This document shows, one piece after another, positions 47,476-58,300 of a stretch of 64,000 nt of DNA. The first letter of the stretch is position 1. The number at the start of each line of letters is the position of its first letter. A program made the position numbers and the translations under genes. Source of the DNA: Georgenia soli. GTDB taxonomy: Bacteria; Actinomycetota; Actinomycetes; Actinomycetales; Actinomycetaceae. The notes below the pieces were generated by a model that had not been told where the DNA came from, did not search any database, and saw only the letters and a program-made list of their open reading frames with translations. The DNA lies in the NCBI RefSeq assembly GCF_002563695.1, contig NZ_PDJI01000004.1, positions 2,976,001 through 3,040,000 on the forward strand, in the 5' to 3' direction.

Positions 47476-47557
47476 CCGGCCGTGACTGGCGAAGGTGGAG
47501 CACACCACCGGGGAGCGGCCGGAAGTTCCCGTCGGGGCACCGCACGCCTGGGTGCCT
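47476..47557 (+). ncRNA. ZTP riboswitch (pfl motif) upstream of purH
   Basis: The conserved 5' half CGTGACTGGCG (47481-47491) is followed by GGTGG/CCACC pairing and ACCACCGGGGAGCGGCC (47504-47520). After a variable linker comes the 3' pseudoknot part CGCACGCCTGGGTGC (47541-47555), matching CGCCTGGG of the pfl consensus. The class senses ZTP/ZMP, the AICAR nucleotide that accumulates when 10-formyltetrahydrofolate is short. PurH uses exactly that nucleotide as substrate. I do not see a clear terminator or sequestering stem, so the read-out mechanism is open. Confidence 0.93.
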
Positions 47558-47611
47558 GGGTCGGGCGTCTCGACGCCCGCTGCACACGCCGTCGACCCAG
47601 GAGCTTTTGCC

Positions 47612-49282
47612 ATGAGCCAGAACATCGTCGAGCCCGTCGGGGACCAGGTCCCGCTGCGCCGCGCGCTCGTGTCCGTCTACGACAAGACGGGCCTGACCGA
47701 GCTCGCCACCGCCCTGCACGCCGCGGGCGTCGAGATCGTCTCGACCGGATCCACCGCGCGCACCATCGCGGAGGCCGGCGTGCCCGTCACGCCCGTGGAG
47801 GACGTCACCGGGTTCCCCGAGTGCCTCGACGGCCGCGTCAAGACCCTGCACCCGCGCGTGCACGCGGGCGTCCTCGCCGACCGCCGCCTCGCCAGCCACC
47901 GTGAGGAGCTCACCGAGCTCGGCGTCGCACCCTTCGACCTGGTGGTCGTCAACCTCTACCCGTTCACGCAGACCGTCGCCTCCGGCGCCGGCGTCGACGA
48001 GTGCGTCGAGCAGATCGACATCGGCGGGCCCACCATGGTCCGCGCCGCGGCGAAGAACCACCCGTCCGTCGCCGTCGTCGTCGACCCGTCCCGGTACGAC
48101 GACGTCGCCCGCGCCGCGGCCGGCGGCGGCTTCACGCTCGTCGAGCGCCGGGCGCTGGCCGCCCAGGCGTTCCGGCACACCGCCACCTACGACGTCGCCG
48201 TCGCCTCCTGGATGGGCAACGTCCTCGCGCCCGACGACGAGGTCGACGGCACCGCGACCGGCTTCCCCGGCTGGGTCGGCGCCACCTGGGACCGCCAGGC
48301 GGTGCTGCGCTACGGCGAGAACCCGCACCAGCGCGCCGCCCTCTACACCAGCGGGTACGGCGAGGCCGGGCTGGCCCAGGCGGAGCAGCTGCACGGCAAG
48401 GCCATGAGCTACAACAACTACGTGGACGCCGACGCCGCCTGGCGCGCCGCCCACGACCACGTCGGGCCCGCCGTCGCCGTCGTCAAGCACAACAACCCCT
48501 GCGGGATCGGCACCGGCGAGGACATCGCCGAGGCCCACCGCAAGGCGCACGCCTGCGACCCGGTCTCCGCCTACGGCGGCGTGGTCGCAGCCAACCGCCC
48601 GGTCACCGCGGCCATGGCCGAGCAGCTCGCCCCGGTCTTCACCGAGGTCGTCCTCGCCCCCGACTTCGAGGCGGCCGCGGTCGAGATCCTCTCCCGCAAG
48701 AAGAACGTCCGGCTGCTGCGCGTCGCCGGGGCGTCCCGCGGCGCCGTCGAGACGCGCCCGATCAGCGGCGGGCTGCTCATGCAGGCGACCGACCGCATCG
48801 ACGCGCCCGGCGACGACCCCGCCGCCTGGACCCTGGCTGCCGGCCCCGCCGCCGACGAGGCGACCCTCGCGGACCTCGAGTTCGCGTGGCGGGCCGTGCG
48901 CGCCGTGAAGTCCAACGCCGTCCTGCTCGCCCGCGACGGCGCGAGCGTCGGCGTCGGCATGGGCCAGGTCAACCGGGTCGACTCCTGCCGCCTCGCGGTC
49001 GAGCGCGCCAACACCCTGGGGACGCCGGTGACCTCCGACGTCGACGCGGCCGGCGGGGCCGAGAACGTCGCCGGCGCCGCCGCCCCGGAGCGCGCCCGCG
49101 GGGCCGTGGCCGCCTCGGACGCGTTCTTCCCGTTCGCCGACGGCCTGCAGGTGCTGGTCGACGCCGGCGTGCGCGCCGTCGTGCAGCCGGGAGGGTCGAT
49201 CCGCGACGAGGAGGTCGTCGCGGCGGCCGAGGCGGCCGGCGTCACGATGTACTTCACCGGTACCCGCCACTTCGCGCACTGA
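47612..49282 (+). CDS. purH: Bifunctional AICAR transformylase / IMP cyclohydrolase
   Basis: A 556-residue enzyme performing the last two steps to IMP. The N-terminal MGS-like cyclohydrolase domain (residues about 12-210) has [34 protein letters not shown] and [16 protein letters not shown]. The C-terminal transformylase has [17 protein letters not shown], the folate-site Lys-His in [20 protein letters not shown], and [18 protein letters not shown] near the end. ATG 47612 follows CAGGAGC. It stands behind a ZTP riboswitch, so its own substrate analogue likely controls its expression. Confidence 0.97.
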   Translation: MSQNIVEPVGDQVPLRRALVSVYDKTGLTELATALHAAGVEIVSTGSTARTIAEAGVPVTPVEDVTGFPECLDGRVKTLHPRVHAGVLADRRLASHREELTELGVAPFDLVVVNLYPFTQTVASGAGVDECVEQIDIGGPTMVRAAAKNHPSVAVVVDPSRYDDVARAAAGGGFTLVERRALAAQAFRHTATYDVAVASWMGNVLAPDDEVDGTATGFPGWVGATWDRQAVLRYGENPHQRAALYTSGYGEAGLAQAEQLHGKAMSYNNYVDADAAWRAAHDHVGPAVAVVKHNNPCGIGTGEDIAEAHRKAHACDPVSAYGGVVAANRPVTAAMAEQLAPVFTEVVLAPDFEAAAVEILSRKKNVRLLRVAGASRGAVETRPISGGLLMQATDRIDAPGDDPAAWTLAAGPAADEATLADLEFAWRAVRAVKSNAVLLARDGASVGVGMGQVNRVDSCRLAVERANTLGTPVTSDVDAAGGAENVAGAAAPERARGAVAASDAFFPFADGLQVLVDAGVRAVVQPGGSIRDEEVVAAAEAAGVTMYFTGTRHFAH

Positions 49283-49307
49283 GCCGCACGCCGGCTCACC
49301 GCCCTGT

Positions 49308-49375
49308 CCGGTAAGTGCTCCTGAGCAGGATCAGTCCTCCCAGGACGACTCACTCTGCGGAGGAGCACTTACCGG
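49308..49375. terminator. 15-bp inverted repeat with 38-nt spacer between purH and the reductase gene
   Basis: CCGGTAAGTGCTCCT (49308-49322) and AGGAGCACTTACCGG (49361-49375) are perfect reverse complements. The position between convergent genes suggests a bidirectional terminator, though the long spacer is unusual. Confidence 0.6.
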
Positions 49376-49398
49376 CCGGGGAGGGGGCCGACTGCGCC

Positions 49399-50766
49399 TC
49401 AGCCCTGGACGACGGCCCGGCGCAGCGGCACCGCCGGGTCGAGCGCCGCCTCGAGGTCCAGGACCGGCCGGGCGCCGCCGGCGAGAAGCTTGCGCAGGGG
49501 GGAGACGTCCCGCGGACGGTCGACCGTGAACCCGGCCACGAGCCGGGCGGGACCCGCCGCGGGGTCCTCCGGCAGGTAGGCGTCCCGCGTGACGTACAGG
49601 GCGGTCCAGGGCCCCGTTGCGGGATCGCCGCGCAGCACGACCTCCTCGCCGTCGTGCGGACGGCCGACCAGCGTCAGCTCGTGCCCGAGCTGGGTGGAGA
49701 AGACGTAGGGCGCGGGCGTGCCGGGGGCGTTGCGGCCCAGCAGGCCGGCGGCGACCGCAGCCGGGTGCGTCAGCGCGGCGTCCCAGTGCCCGCCCGGGAC
49801 GGTCCCGACCCCGGCGACGGCCATGTCGGCGCAGTCGCCCACCGCCCGGACCGACGGCGGGCCGCCGACCACCCTGCCGGACTCGTCGACCGGGACCGCG
49901 CCGCGGGGCGTCAGCGGCAGGGCGCCGGCCAGCCACGCTGTCGCCGGCCGGACCCCTGTCGCCGCGAGCACGACGTCGGCGGGCAGCACCTCCCCGCCGG
50001 CGAGCTCCACCTCGCCCGGGCGTACCGCGGCGACCGGCGCGTCGCACCGCAGCTCCACCCCCGCGGCGGCGTACCAGGGCACCGTCAGCGCCCCGACGCG
50101 GGTGCCGACCTGCCGGGCCAGCGGCGTCGGTGCCGCCTCGACGACGCTCACGCGGCACCCCTGCGCCGCGGCCAGGCCGGCGACCTCCGCGCCGATCCAC
50201 CCGGCGCCGACGACGACGAGCCGCGTGCCCGGCACGAGCATCGTGCGGAGCCGGTCGGCGTCGGCCGCCTCGTGCAGGAACACCGCGCCGGTCCAGGCAC
50301 CCGGCGCGACCGCGTGCGCTCCCACCGCCAGGACGGCCGCGTCGGCCTCGAGCGCCACCCGGGCGCCGGCCGGCGGACGAGCCGCTGCCGATCCCGCGGG
50401 GTGCGCGGCGGCGGCGCCCGCGTCGACCGGTTCCACCACCACCCGCACGCAGCCGTCCTCGGCCTCCAGGTGCACGGCGCGGTAGCCGCGCAGCACCCGG
50501 TCGGCGAGCGCGCCCAGGTCCCCGTACCCCTCGCCGCTCAGCCACAGCGGCTCCGTCCGGGAGAACAGCTCCTTGGACAGCGGCGGCCGGTCGTAGGGCG
50601 CGGTCAGCTCGTCGCCGACGACCGTGATGTCGCCGTCGAACCCCTGGGACCGCAGCTCGGTCACCGTGCGCAGGCCCGCCAGCCCGGCGCCGACGACGAG
50701 CACGGACCTCGGCGGGGCGGCAGGGTCGGGCGGGACGGAACCGGGGTCGGCGGCGGGCGCGGGCAC
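49399..50766 (-). CDS. FAD-dependent ferredoxin reductase-type oxidoreductase
   Basis: A 455-residue flavoprotein related to putidaredoxin/rhodocoxin reductases. The FAD Rossmann motif is VLVVGAGLAGLRTVTELRSQ, followed by PYDRPPLSKEL, typical of this group. The NAD(P) motif is LVVVGAGWIGAEVAGLAAAQ. The second FAD motif is VGDCADMAV. The C-terminal 90 residues match the reductase interface domain. It should move electrons from NAD(P)H to a ferredoxin, but no ferredoxin or P450 gene is adjacent. The GTG start at 50766 is uncertain, being only 26 bp from the divergent DUF3017 start. Confidence 0.88.
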   Translation of the reverse strand: MPAPAADPGSVPPDPAAPPRSVLVVGAGLAGLRTVTELRSQGFDGDITVVGDELTAPYDRPPLSKELFSRTEPLWLSGEGYGDLGALADRVLRGYRAVHLEAEDGCVRVVVEPVDAGAAAAHPAGSAAARPPAGARVALEADAAVLAVGAHAVAPGAWTGAVFLHEAADADRLRTMLVPGTRLVVVGAGWIGAEVAGLAAAQGCRVSVVEAAPTPLARQVGTRVGALTVPWYAAAGVELRCDAPVAAVRPGEVELAGGEVLPADVVLAATGVRPATAWLAGALPLTPRGAVPVDESGRVVGGPPSVRAVGDCADMAVAGVGTVPGGHWDAALTHPAAVAAGLLGRNAPGTPAPYVFSTQLGHELTLVGRPHDGEEVVLRGDPATGPWTALYVTRDAYLPEDPAAGPARLVAGFTVDRPRDVSPLRKLLAGGARPVLDLEAALDPAVPLRRAVVQG

Positions 50767-50792
50767 GCTGCCACGGTAGTCTCGTCCTCGAG

Positions 50793-51071
50793 ATGACCAG
50801 CACCCGCCTGCTCCGGACGACGGCCTTCGCCGTCGTCGCGGCGGCGATCGTCGCCGTGTGCGCGCTCGCCGTGCTGGTGGACGCGCGCACCGGCGTCACC
50901 GCGCTCGCCGCGTTCCTCGCGGTCGGTGCGCTGCTGCGCGCCGTGGTCCCGGAGTCCGTCGTCCCCGGAGCACGGACCCGCACGTTCGACGTCGTGTTCC
51001 TCCTCGCGCTCGCCGTCGTCCTCGGCTACCTCAGCCCGTGGGGCAACGCGACCCTTCCCGCGGGGAGCTAA
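50793..51071 (+). CDS. DUF3017 membrane protein
   Basis: A 92-residue, three-helix protein: [38 protein letters not shown] and VVFLLALAVVLGYLSPWG. The arginine-rich turn PGARTRTFDVVFLLAL is typical of DUF3017, an actinobacterial family of unknown function. ATG 50793 is 10 nt after a -10-like TAGTCT (50777-50782), so the transcript would have almost no leader. It is divergent from the reductase. Confidence 0.82.
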   Translation: MTSTRLLRTTAFAVVAAAIVAVCALAVLVDARTGVTALAAFLAVGALLRAVVPESVVPGARTRTFDVVFLLALAVVLGYLSPWGNATLPAGS

Positions 51072-51160
51072 GAGCTCCTGACCTCAGCCCCGACAGGTTC
51101 GTACCTTCGCCGTCCGCATAATCCTGCGGCTCCCGGCGAGGCGGACCGGAGAATGGACCG

Positions 51161-52444
51161 GTGAGTGGAATAGCCGTCGACATCGCCCTCGTGCTCCTCT
51201 TCATCCTGCTGGGCGGGGTGTTCGCGGCGTCGGAGATGGCGCTCGTCTCGCTGCGGGAGAGCCAGGTTCGCGCGATGGCCGCCCGGGGGCGCGCAGGCGC
51301 GCGGGTCGCCAAGCTGACCGGGGACTCCAACCGGTTCCTCTCCGCCGTCCAGGTGGGCGTCACGCTCGCGGGCTTCTTCTCCGCGTCGTTCGGCGCCGCA
51401 CAGATCGCGCCCGTCATCGCCCCGGTCCTCGCAGGCTGGGGGGTGCCGGAGTCCCTGGCGCACGGCATCGCGTTCATCGCCACCACCGTGGTCATCTCCT
51501 ACCTCTCCCTCGTGCTCGGCGAGCTCGTGCCCAAGCGCCTCGCCATGCAGAGCGCCGAGAAGTTCTCCCTCGTCGTGGCGACCCCGCTGGACTGGATCGC
51601 GACCGTCCTGCGCCCGGTGATCTGGTTCCTGGGCGCCTCGGTCGACGTCGTGATGCGCCTGCTCGGCCGTGACCCGAGCGCCCAGCGCGAGGAGATGGGG
51701 ACGGACGAGCTGCGCTCGCTCGTCGCCGAGCACGAGTCCCTCGGGGCGGAGGAGCGTGACATGGTCGTCGAGCTGCTCTCGGTGGGGGAGCGCACCGTGC
51801 AGGAGATCATGACGCCCCGCACCGAGGTGGAGTTCCTCGACGCCGCCATGACGGTGGAGGAGGCGCAGCGCCTCGTGGGCACGCTCGAGCACTCCCGCTA
51901 CCCGGTCTGCGGGGAGAACAGCGACGACGTCCTCGGCTTCGTCCACGTCCGCGACCTCATCAGCCCCGCGCCGCACGTGCGCACGATCGGTGACCTGGTC
52001 CGCGACCTGCTCTTCTTCCCGACGGGCAAGCTCGTCCTCAACGCCCTGACGGAGATGCGCAAGAGCCACGCGCACCTCGCCGTCGTCGTGGACGAGTACG
52101 GCGGCACCGACGGCATCGTCACCCTCGAGGACGTCGTCGAGGAGTTCGTCGGGCAGATCCAGGACGAGTACGACCGTGAGGCGCCCGAGGTCCTCGGGCA
52201 CGGCCAGGTCGAGAGCGTCGCGGGGCTCCTGGGCCGTGCCGAGGTGGCCAGGCTCCTCGGGCAGGAGCTGCCCGACGGGCCCTACGACACCCTCGCCGGT
52301 TTCGTGATGGCCGAGCTCGGCCGGCTGCCCCGGGTGGGCGACGCCGTGACGTGGGGCGACACCGTGCTGACGGTGACCGAGATGGACGGCCGGCGGGTCG
52401 ACCGCGTGGAGATCCGACGCCCCAGCCCCCTGCCCACCGCCTGA
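51161..52444 (+). CDS. CNNM/CorC (hemolysin-like) membrane transporter
   Basis: A 427-residue protein. The N-terminal DUF21 membrane domain has three to four helices (VDIALVLLFILLGGVFAASE, MALVSLRESQVRAM, FIATTVVISYLSLVLGELVP). A CBS pair follows (VQEIMTPRTEVEFLDAAMTV and VDEYGGTDGIVTLEDVVEEF). The C-terminal CorC_HlyC domain is VAGLLGRAEVARLLGQELPD to the end. The family handles magnesium or cobalt ions; the older haemolysin label is not informative. The start is GTG 51161 with CGGAGA upstream. The icd operator motif begins at the base after its stop codon. Confidence 0.92.
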   Translation: MSGIAVDIALVLLFILLGGVFAASEMALVSLRESQVRAMAARGRAGARVAKLTGDSNRFLSAVQVGVTLAGFFSASFGAAQIAPVIAPVLAGWGVPESLAHGIAFIATTVVISYLSLVLGELVPKRLAMQSAEKFSLVVATPLDWIATVLRPVIWFLGASVDVVMRLLGRDPSAQREEMGTDELRSLVAEHESLGAEERDMVVELLSVGERTVQEIMTPRTEVEFLDAAMTVEEAQRLVGTLEHSRYPVCGENSDDVLGFVHVRDLISPAPHVRTIGDLVRDLLFFPTGKLVLNALTEMRKSHAHLAVVVDEYGGTDGIVTLEDVVEEFVGQIQDEYDREAPEVLGHGQVESVAGLLGRAEVARLLGQELPDGPYDTLAGFVMAELGRLPRVGDAVTWGDTVLTVTEMDGRRVDRVEIRRPSPLPTA

Positions 52445-52465
52445 TATCTCGATATCGAGTAATCT
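52445..52465. promoter_or_regulatory. Palindromic TCA-cycle operator candidate and -10 box, icd copy
   Basis: TATCTCGATATCGAGTA (52445-52461) contains the perfect 12-bp palindrome CTCGATATCGAG. The -10 box TAATCT (52460-52465) overlaps its right end, so a bound protein would directly affect RNA polymerase. The sequence GAGTAATCT is shared with the mdh promoter. Confidence 0.65.
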
Positions 52466-52540
52466 GGCTGTCGCGCCGGGGCCCCGGTGCGAGAGGAGCG
52501 ATCTGCGCCCTTTCCGGGCGGTCAGGAGTGTTGCGGGACC

Positions 52541-53758
52541 ATGACGAAGATCAAGGTGGCGGGTCCGGTCGTCGAGCTCGACGGCGACGAGATGACGCGC
52601 ATCATCTGGCAGTTCATCAAGGACCGTCTCATCCACCCCTACCTGGACGTGGACCTGCGCTACTACGACCTGTCGATCCAGAACCGTGACGCCACGGACG
52701 ACCAGGTCACCATCGACGCGGCGAACGCCATCAAGGAGCACAACGTCGGGGTCAAGTGCGCCACGATCACGCCCGACGAGGCCCGTGTCGAGGAGTTCGG
52801 CCTCAAGAAGATGTGGGTCTCGCCCAACGGCACGATCCGCAACATCCTCGGCGGCGTGGTGTTCCGCGAGCCGATCATCATCTCCAACGTCCCGCGTCTG
52901 GTGCCGGGCTGGACCAAGCCGATCGTCATCGGCCGTCACGCGCACGGCGACCAGTACAAGGCCACCAACTTCAAGGTGCCCGGCGCCGGCCAGCTGACCA
53001 TCACCTTCACGCCGGAGGACGGCTCGGAGCCGATCCAGCACGTCGTCGCCAACTACGGCGAGGACGGCGGCGTCGCCATGGGGATGTACAACTACAACAA
53101 GTCCATCGCGGACTTCGCTCGGGCCTCGTTCTCCTACGGCCTCCAGCGCAACTACCCCGTGTACCTCTCCACGAAGAACACGATCCTCAAGGCCTACGAC
53201 GGCGCCTTCAAGGACATCTTCCAGGAGGTCTTCGACAACGAGTACAAGGCCCAGTTCGACGAGGCCGGCCTCACCTACGAGCACCGCCTCATCGACGACA
53301 TGGTCGCCTCCGCCATGAAGTGGGAGGGCGGCTACGTCTGGGCCTGCAAGAACTACGACGGCGACGTCCAGTCCGACACGGTCGCCCAGGGCTTCGGCTC
53401 GCTCGGCCTGATGACCTCCGTGCTGATGACGCCGGACGGCAAGACCGTCGAGGCGGAGGCCGCCCACGGCACCGTCACGCGGCACTACCGCCAGCACCAG
53501 CAGGGCAAGCCGACCTCGACCAACCCGATCGCCTCGATCTTCGCCTGGACCGGTGGCCTCAAGCACCGCGGCAAGCTCGACGGCACCCCCGAGGTCACCG
53601 GCTTCGCCGAGGCCCTCGAGGACGTCGTCATCAAGACGGTCGAGTCCGGGAAGATGACGAAGGACCTCGCCCTGCTCGTGGGCAAGGACCAGGAGTGGCA
53701 GTCCACCGAGGAGTTCCTCGCGACCCTCGACGAGAACCTGCAGGCCCGCCTGGGCTGA
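52541..53758 (+). CDS. icd: NADP-dependent isocitrate dehydrogenase
   Basis: A 405-residue homodimeric enzyme of the type also found in eukaryotes. It begins [20 protein letters not shown]. Substrate-site residues are in [20 protein letters not shown], and the signature is [20 protein letters not shown]. The NADP-binding loop is [20 protein letters not shown], with [18 protein letters not shown]. Length is right for this subfamily (about 405), unlike the 740-residue monomeric form found in some relatives. ATG 52541 has AGGAG 12 nt upstream. It is followed by its own terminator, so it is not co-transcribed with mdh. Confidence 0.98.
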   Translation: MTKIKVAGPVVELDGDEMTRIIWQFIKDRLIHPYLDVDLRYYDLSIQNRDATDDQVTIDAANAIKEHNVGVKCATITPDEARVEEFGLKKMWVSPNGTIRNILGGVVFREPIIISNVPRLVPGWTKPIVIGRHAHGDQYKATNFKVPGAGQLTITFTPEDGSEPIQHVVANYGEDGGVAMGMYNYNKSIADFARASFSYGLQRNYPVYLSTKNTILKAYDGAFKDIFQEVFDNEYKAQFDEAGLTYEHRLIDDMVASAMKWEGGYVWACKNYDGDVQSDTVAQGFGSLGLMTSVLMTPDGKTVEAEAAHGTVTRHYRQHQQGKPTSTNPIASIFAWTGGLKHRGKLDGTPEVTGFAEALEDVVIKTVESGKMTKDLALLVGKDQEWQSTEEFLATLDENLQARLG

Positions 53759-53772
53759 CGCCACCGCGTCGC

Positions 53773-53828
53773 CGAGAACGCCCTCGCTGCTCGTCCGCCT
53801 CGCGGTTCGAGCGGTGAGGGCGTTCTCG
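53773..53828 (+). terminator. icd terminator
   Basis: CGAGAACGCCCTC (53773-53785) pairs with GAGGGCGTTCTCG (53816-53828). The intervening bases partly pair as well (GCTGCTCG with CGAGCGG). It begins 14 bp after the icd stop. Confidence 0.8.
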
Positions 53829-53896
53829 TCGTGCCGGCCGCGCGGACGGACGGACGGAGAGGAGCGGTACGAGAACTGGTGGGGCGTCTCGTGGAG

Positions 53897-53953
53897 TGAC
53901 GCCTCGAGGAGGTCGTGACGCCTCGAGGAGGAGTTGACGTCTCGCTGGCTGGT
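53897..53953. repeat. 19-bp-period array between icd and mdh, three copies (array C)
   Basis: TGACGCCTCGAGGAGG-type units start at 53897, 53916 and 53935, exactly 19 bp apart. They share the TGACG-nCTCG-nGGAG core with arrays A and B at 13.8-14.2 kb. Outside the terminator, this array and the mdh promoter, the 53759-54064 gap shows nothing else. Confidence 0.85.
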
Positions 53954-54019
53954 GGGCGGGGTCGGGGGACGTCGTGGGCCGGACTTCGGACGCCGGAGGG
54001 TGGCGCACGGCACAGGGAG

Positions 54020-55051
<1,032 letters not shown>

Positions 55052-55095
55052 CGGACGCCGACGGCGCTGCCCGACGGCGGCGGAGCCTCCCGGCC

Positions 55096-55131
55096 GAACG
55101 CCCCGACACCTTCCGAGGTGTCGGGGCGTTC
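55096..55131 (+). terminator. mdh terminator
   Basis: A perfect 16-bp stem (55096-55111 with 55116-55131) and loop TCCG. It starts 44 bp after the stop; the start of the following tandem repeat overlaps the right arm. Confidence 0.9.
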
Positions 55132-55206
55132 GCCGTGCGGCGGGCGTCGCCGTGCGGCGGGCGTTCGCCGTGCGGCGGGCGTTCGCCGTGCGCCGGGCGT
55201 CGCCGT
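55126..55206. repeat. 17-18 bp tandem repeat, four copies
   Basis: GCGTTCGCCGTGCGGCGG-type units. The GTGCGSCGGGC core recurs at 55135, 55152, 55170 and 55188. It fills the space between the mdh terminator and the amylopullulanase regulatory region. No coding use is seen. Confidence 0.85.
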
Positions 55207-55254
55207 GGTCCGGGGCGTCTGCGCCCCGACGACCGGGGACTTGCTGTCATGGCA

Positions 55255-55283
55255 TTTGCAACCCTTGCTGCAAAGTTGCAAAC
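55255..55283. promoter_or_regulatory. MalR-like (LacI family) operator cluster
   Basis: Three TTGCAA-type sites stand in 29 bp: TTTGCAA (55255-55261), TTGC-T-GCAA (55265-55273, a perfect 4+1+4 palindrome) and GTTGCAAAC (55275-55283). TTGCA-based repeats are the binding pattern described for MalR of Streptomyces amylase genes. The position 60-90 bp upstream of the amylopullulanase start suits a maltose-responsive repressor. Confidence 0.6.
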
Positions 55284-55342
55284 GCCGCTAGTGTCGGGCC
55301 GACCTGCGCGCCGTGGCGCAGCCGACGAAGGAGTCCTCGAGC

Positions 55343-58300
55343 ATGAATCGTCCGCGCACCGCCGTGGCCGCGCTGAGCGTCAGCGCGCTCGCGCTCGGCG
55401 GGCTGACCGCCGCCGTCGTCCCGGCCGCCGCCACCTCGCCCAGCCTGGTGACCGCCCCGGCCGCGCCCACGGGGGCCGGCCGCCAGGTCGTTCTCGCCGG
55501 CTCCCTGCAGTCCGAGCTCGGCTGCGCCGGCGACTGGGAGACCGCCTGCGGGGCCACCACGCTCACGCCGACGGACGTCCCGGACGTCTACGCGCTCGAG
55601 GCCGAGGTCCCGGCCGGGTCGTACGAGTACAAGGTCGCCCTCGACGGCACCTGGGACGAGTCCCACCCGGCCGCGAACCTCCCGCTGCACCTGACGGCGC
55701 CGGCGACGCTGCGCTTCGTCTTCGACGACACCACCGACCGCGTCAGCCTCGAGCTGCCGGACCTCGCCGGCGACTACACCGCCGCCGACGACGCGCTCGT
55801 CGCCGAACCGGTGCGCGCCCCCGGCTCGGGGGAGAACTTCTACTTCGTCCTCACCGACCGCTTCGCCAACGGCGACCCCGCCAACGACGCCGGCGGCCTC
55901 GACGGTGACCGCCTCACCACCGGGTTCGACCCCACGGACAAGGGCTTCTACCACGGCGGCGACATCGCCGGCCTGCGCGAGCGGCTGGACTACATCGAGG
56001 GGCTCGGCACCACGGCGATCTGGCTGACGCCGTCGTTCAGGAACAACCCGGTGCAGGGCGAGGGGGCCGACGCCTCCGCCGGCTACCACGGCTACTGGAT
56101 CACCGACTTCACCCAGATCGACCCGCACCTGGGCACCAACGCCGAGCTCGAGGACTTCATCGACGACGCCCACGCCCGCGGCATCAAGGTCTACTTCGAC
56201 ATCATCACCAACCACACCGCGGACCTGATCGACTACGCGGAGAAGCGGTACACCTACGTCGACCAGGCCACCTCGCCCTACCGGGACGCCGCCGGGAACG
56301 CCTTCGACCCGGCCGACCACGCCGGCACCGGCAACTTCCCGGAGCTCGACGCGGCGACGTCGTTCCCGTACACGCCCGAGCGCACGGGCGACGTGGTCCC
56401 CGAGGCCCTCAATGACGTCAGGCTGTACCACAACCGCGGCAACTCGACCTGGTCCGGGGAGTCGGTCACCTACGGCGACTTCGACGGCCTCGACGACCTC
56501 ATGACCGAGCACCCGACGGTCGTGCAGACGATGACGGACGTCTACACCACCTGGATGGACCTCGGCATCGACGGGTTCCGCATCGACACCGCCAAGCACG
56601 TGAACCTCGAGTTCTGGGAGGAGTGGACCGCGGCGATCGACGCCCACGCCGAGGCCACCAACCCCGACTTCTTCACCTTCGGCGAGGTCTACGACGCCGA
56701 CGCCCGGCTGACCGCGCCGTACGTGCGCGACACCGACATGTCCTCCGTCCTCGACTTCGCCTACCAGGCGGCCGCCCTCAACTTCGCCAAGGGCTTCACC
56801 ACCGCCGGGCTCTCGGGCCTGTTCACCTCGGACGACTACTACACGACGGCGCACTCGAGCGCCGACGCGCTGCCCACCTTCCTCGGCAACCACGACATGG
56901 GCCGCGTCGGCCACCTGCTCCAGGGCAGCGGCGACGAGCTGGAGCGCTCGGCGCTGGCCCACTCGCTCATGTACCTCACCCGTGGCCAGCCGGTCGTCTA
57001 CTACGGCGACGAGCAGGGCTTCATCGGCCTGGGCAACGACAAGTCCGCCCGGCAGGACATGTTCGCCTCGCAGACCCAGGAGTACGTCGACCAGCCCCTG
57101 CTCGACGGCACCACGTTCGGCACGGGCGACCACTTCGACACCGGCGCGGGCCTGTACGGGCACATCGCCGCGCTGGCCGCCCTGCGCGACGCCCACCCCG
57201 CGCTCGACGCGGGCGCCCAGATCGAGCTGCACGCCACCGAGGGCGCCGGCGTCTACGCCTTCGCCCGGGTGGACAGGGAGGAGAAGGTCGAGCACCTCGT
57301 CGCCGTCAACAACGCCGCGACGGGCCAGACCGTCACGCTCACCACCCTGACCCCCGGCGCCACGTACGCGCCGCTGCACGGTACGGACCAGCCGGCGACG
57401 GCGGACGCGGACGGCTCCGTGACGCTCACCGTCCCGGCCCTGGCCGCCGTCGTCCTCCAGGCCGACCGCACCGTGGGCGCACCGGCCGACGCCGGACCGA
57501 TCACCCTCAGCCCGGGCCCCGGCGCGAAGGTGGAGGGCCTCGCCCCGGTGAGCGCCGACGTCGCCGACGACGTGTGGGCCGAGACCACGTTCTCCTACCG
57601 CCTCGTCGGCGAGGAGGACTGGACGCTGCTCGGCACCGCGGAGGACGACACCCCGCGCGTCTTCCACGACGCGAAGGACCTTCCGACCGGCACGCTCGTG
57701 GAGTACCGCGCGGTCACCGTGGACGCGGGCGGCAACAGGGCGGCGGCGTCGACGTTCGGCTCGGTCGGCGTGGACGTCTCGGGCAGCCCGGCCGACGAGC
57801 CCGTCGGCGGCGACCTGGTCACGGTCCCGGGCAGCCACAACGCCGCCATGGGCTGCCCCGGCGACTGGCAGCCCGACTGCGCCGCCGCGGCACTGACGCT
57901 GGACGAGCCGTCCGGCAAGTACGTCGGCACCTTCACCCTCCCCGCCGGGGAGTACGAGTACAAGGTCGCCGTCGGCGGCAGCTGGGACGTCAACTACGGC
58001 GCCGGCGGCGTCCCGGGCGGGAGCAACGTCCGCTACACCCACCCCGGCGGCCAGGTGACGTTCCTCTACGATCCCGTCACCCACGACTTCACCAACACCT
58101 CGCAGGGCCCGATCGTCACCCTGCCCGGCTCCTTCCAGGACGAGCTGGGCTGCACCGGCGACTGGCAGCCCGACTGCCTCGCCACGTGGATGCTCGACCC
58201 CGACCAGGACGGCACGTTCACCTTCACCACCGACGCCCTGCCCTCCGGCTCCTACGAGGTCAAGGTGGCCCACAACCGCAGCTGGGCCGAGAACTACGGC

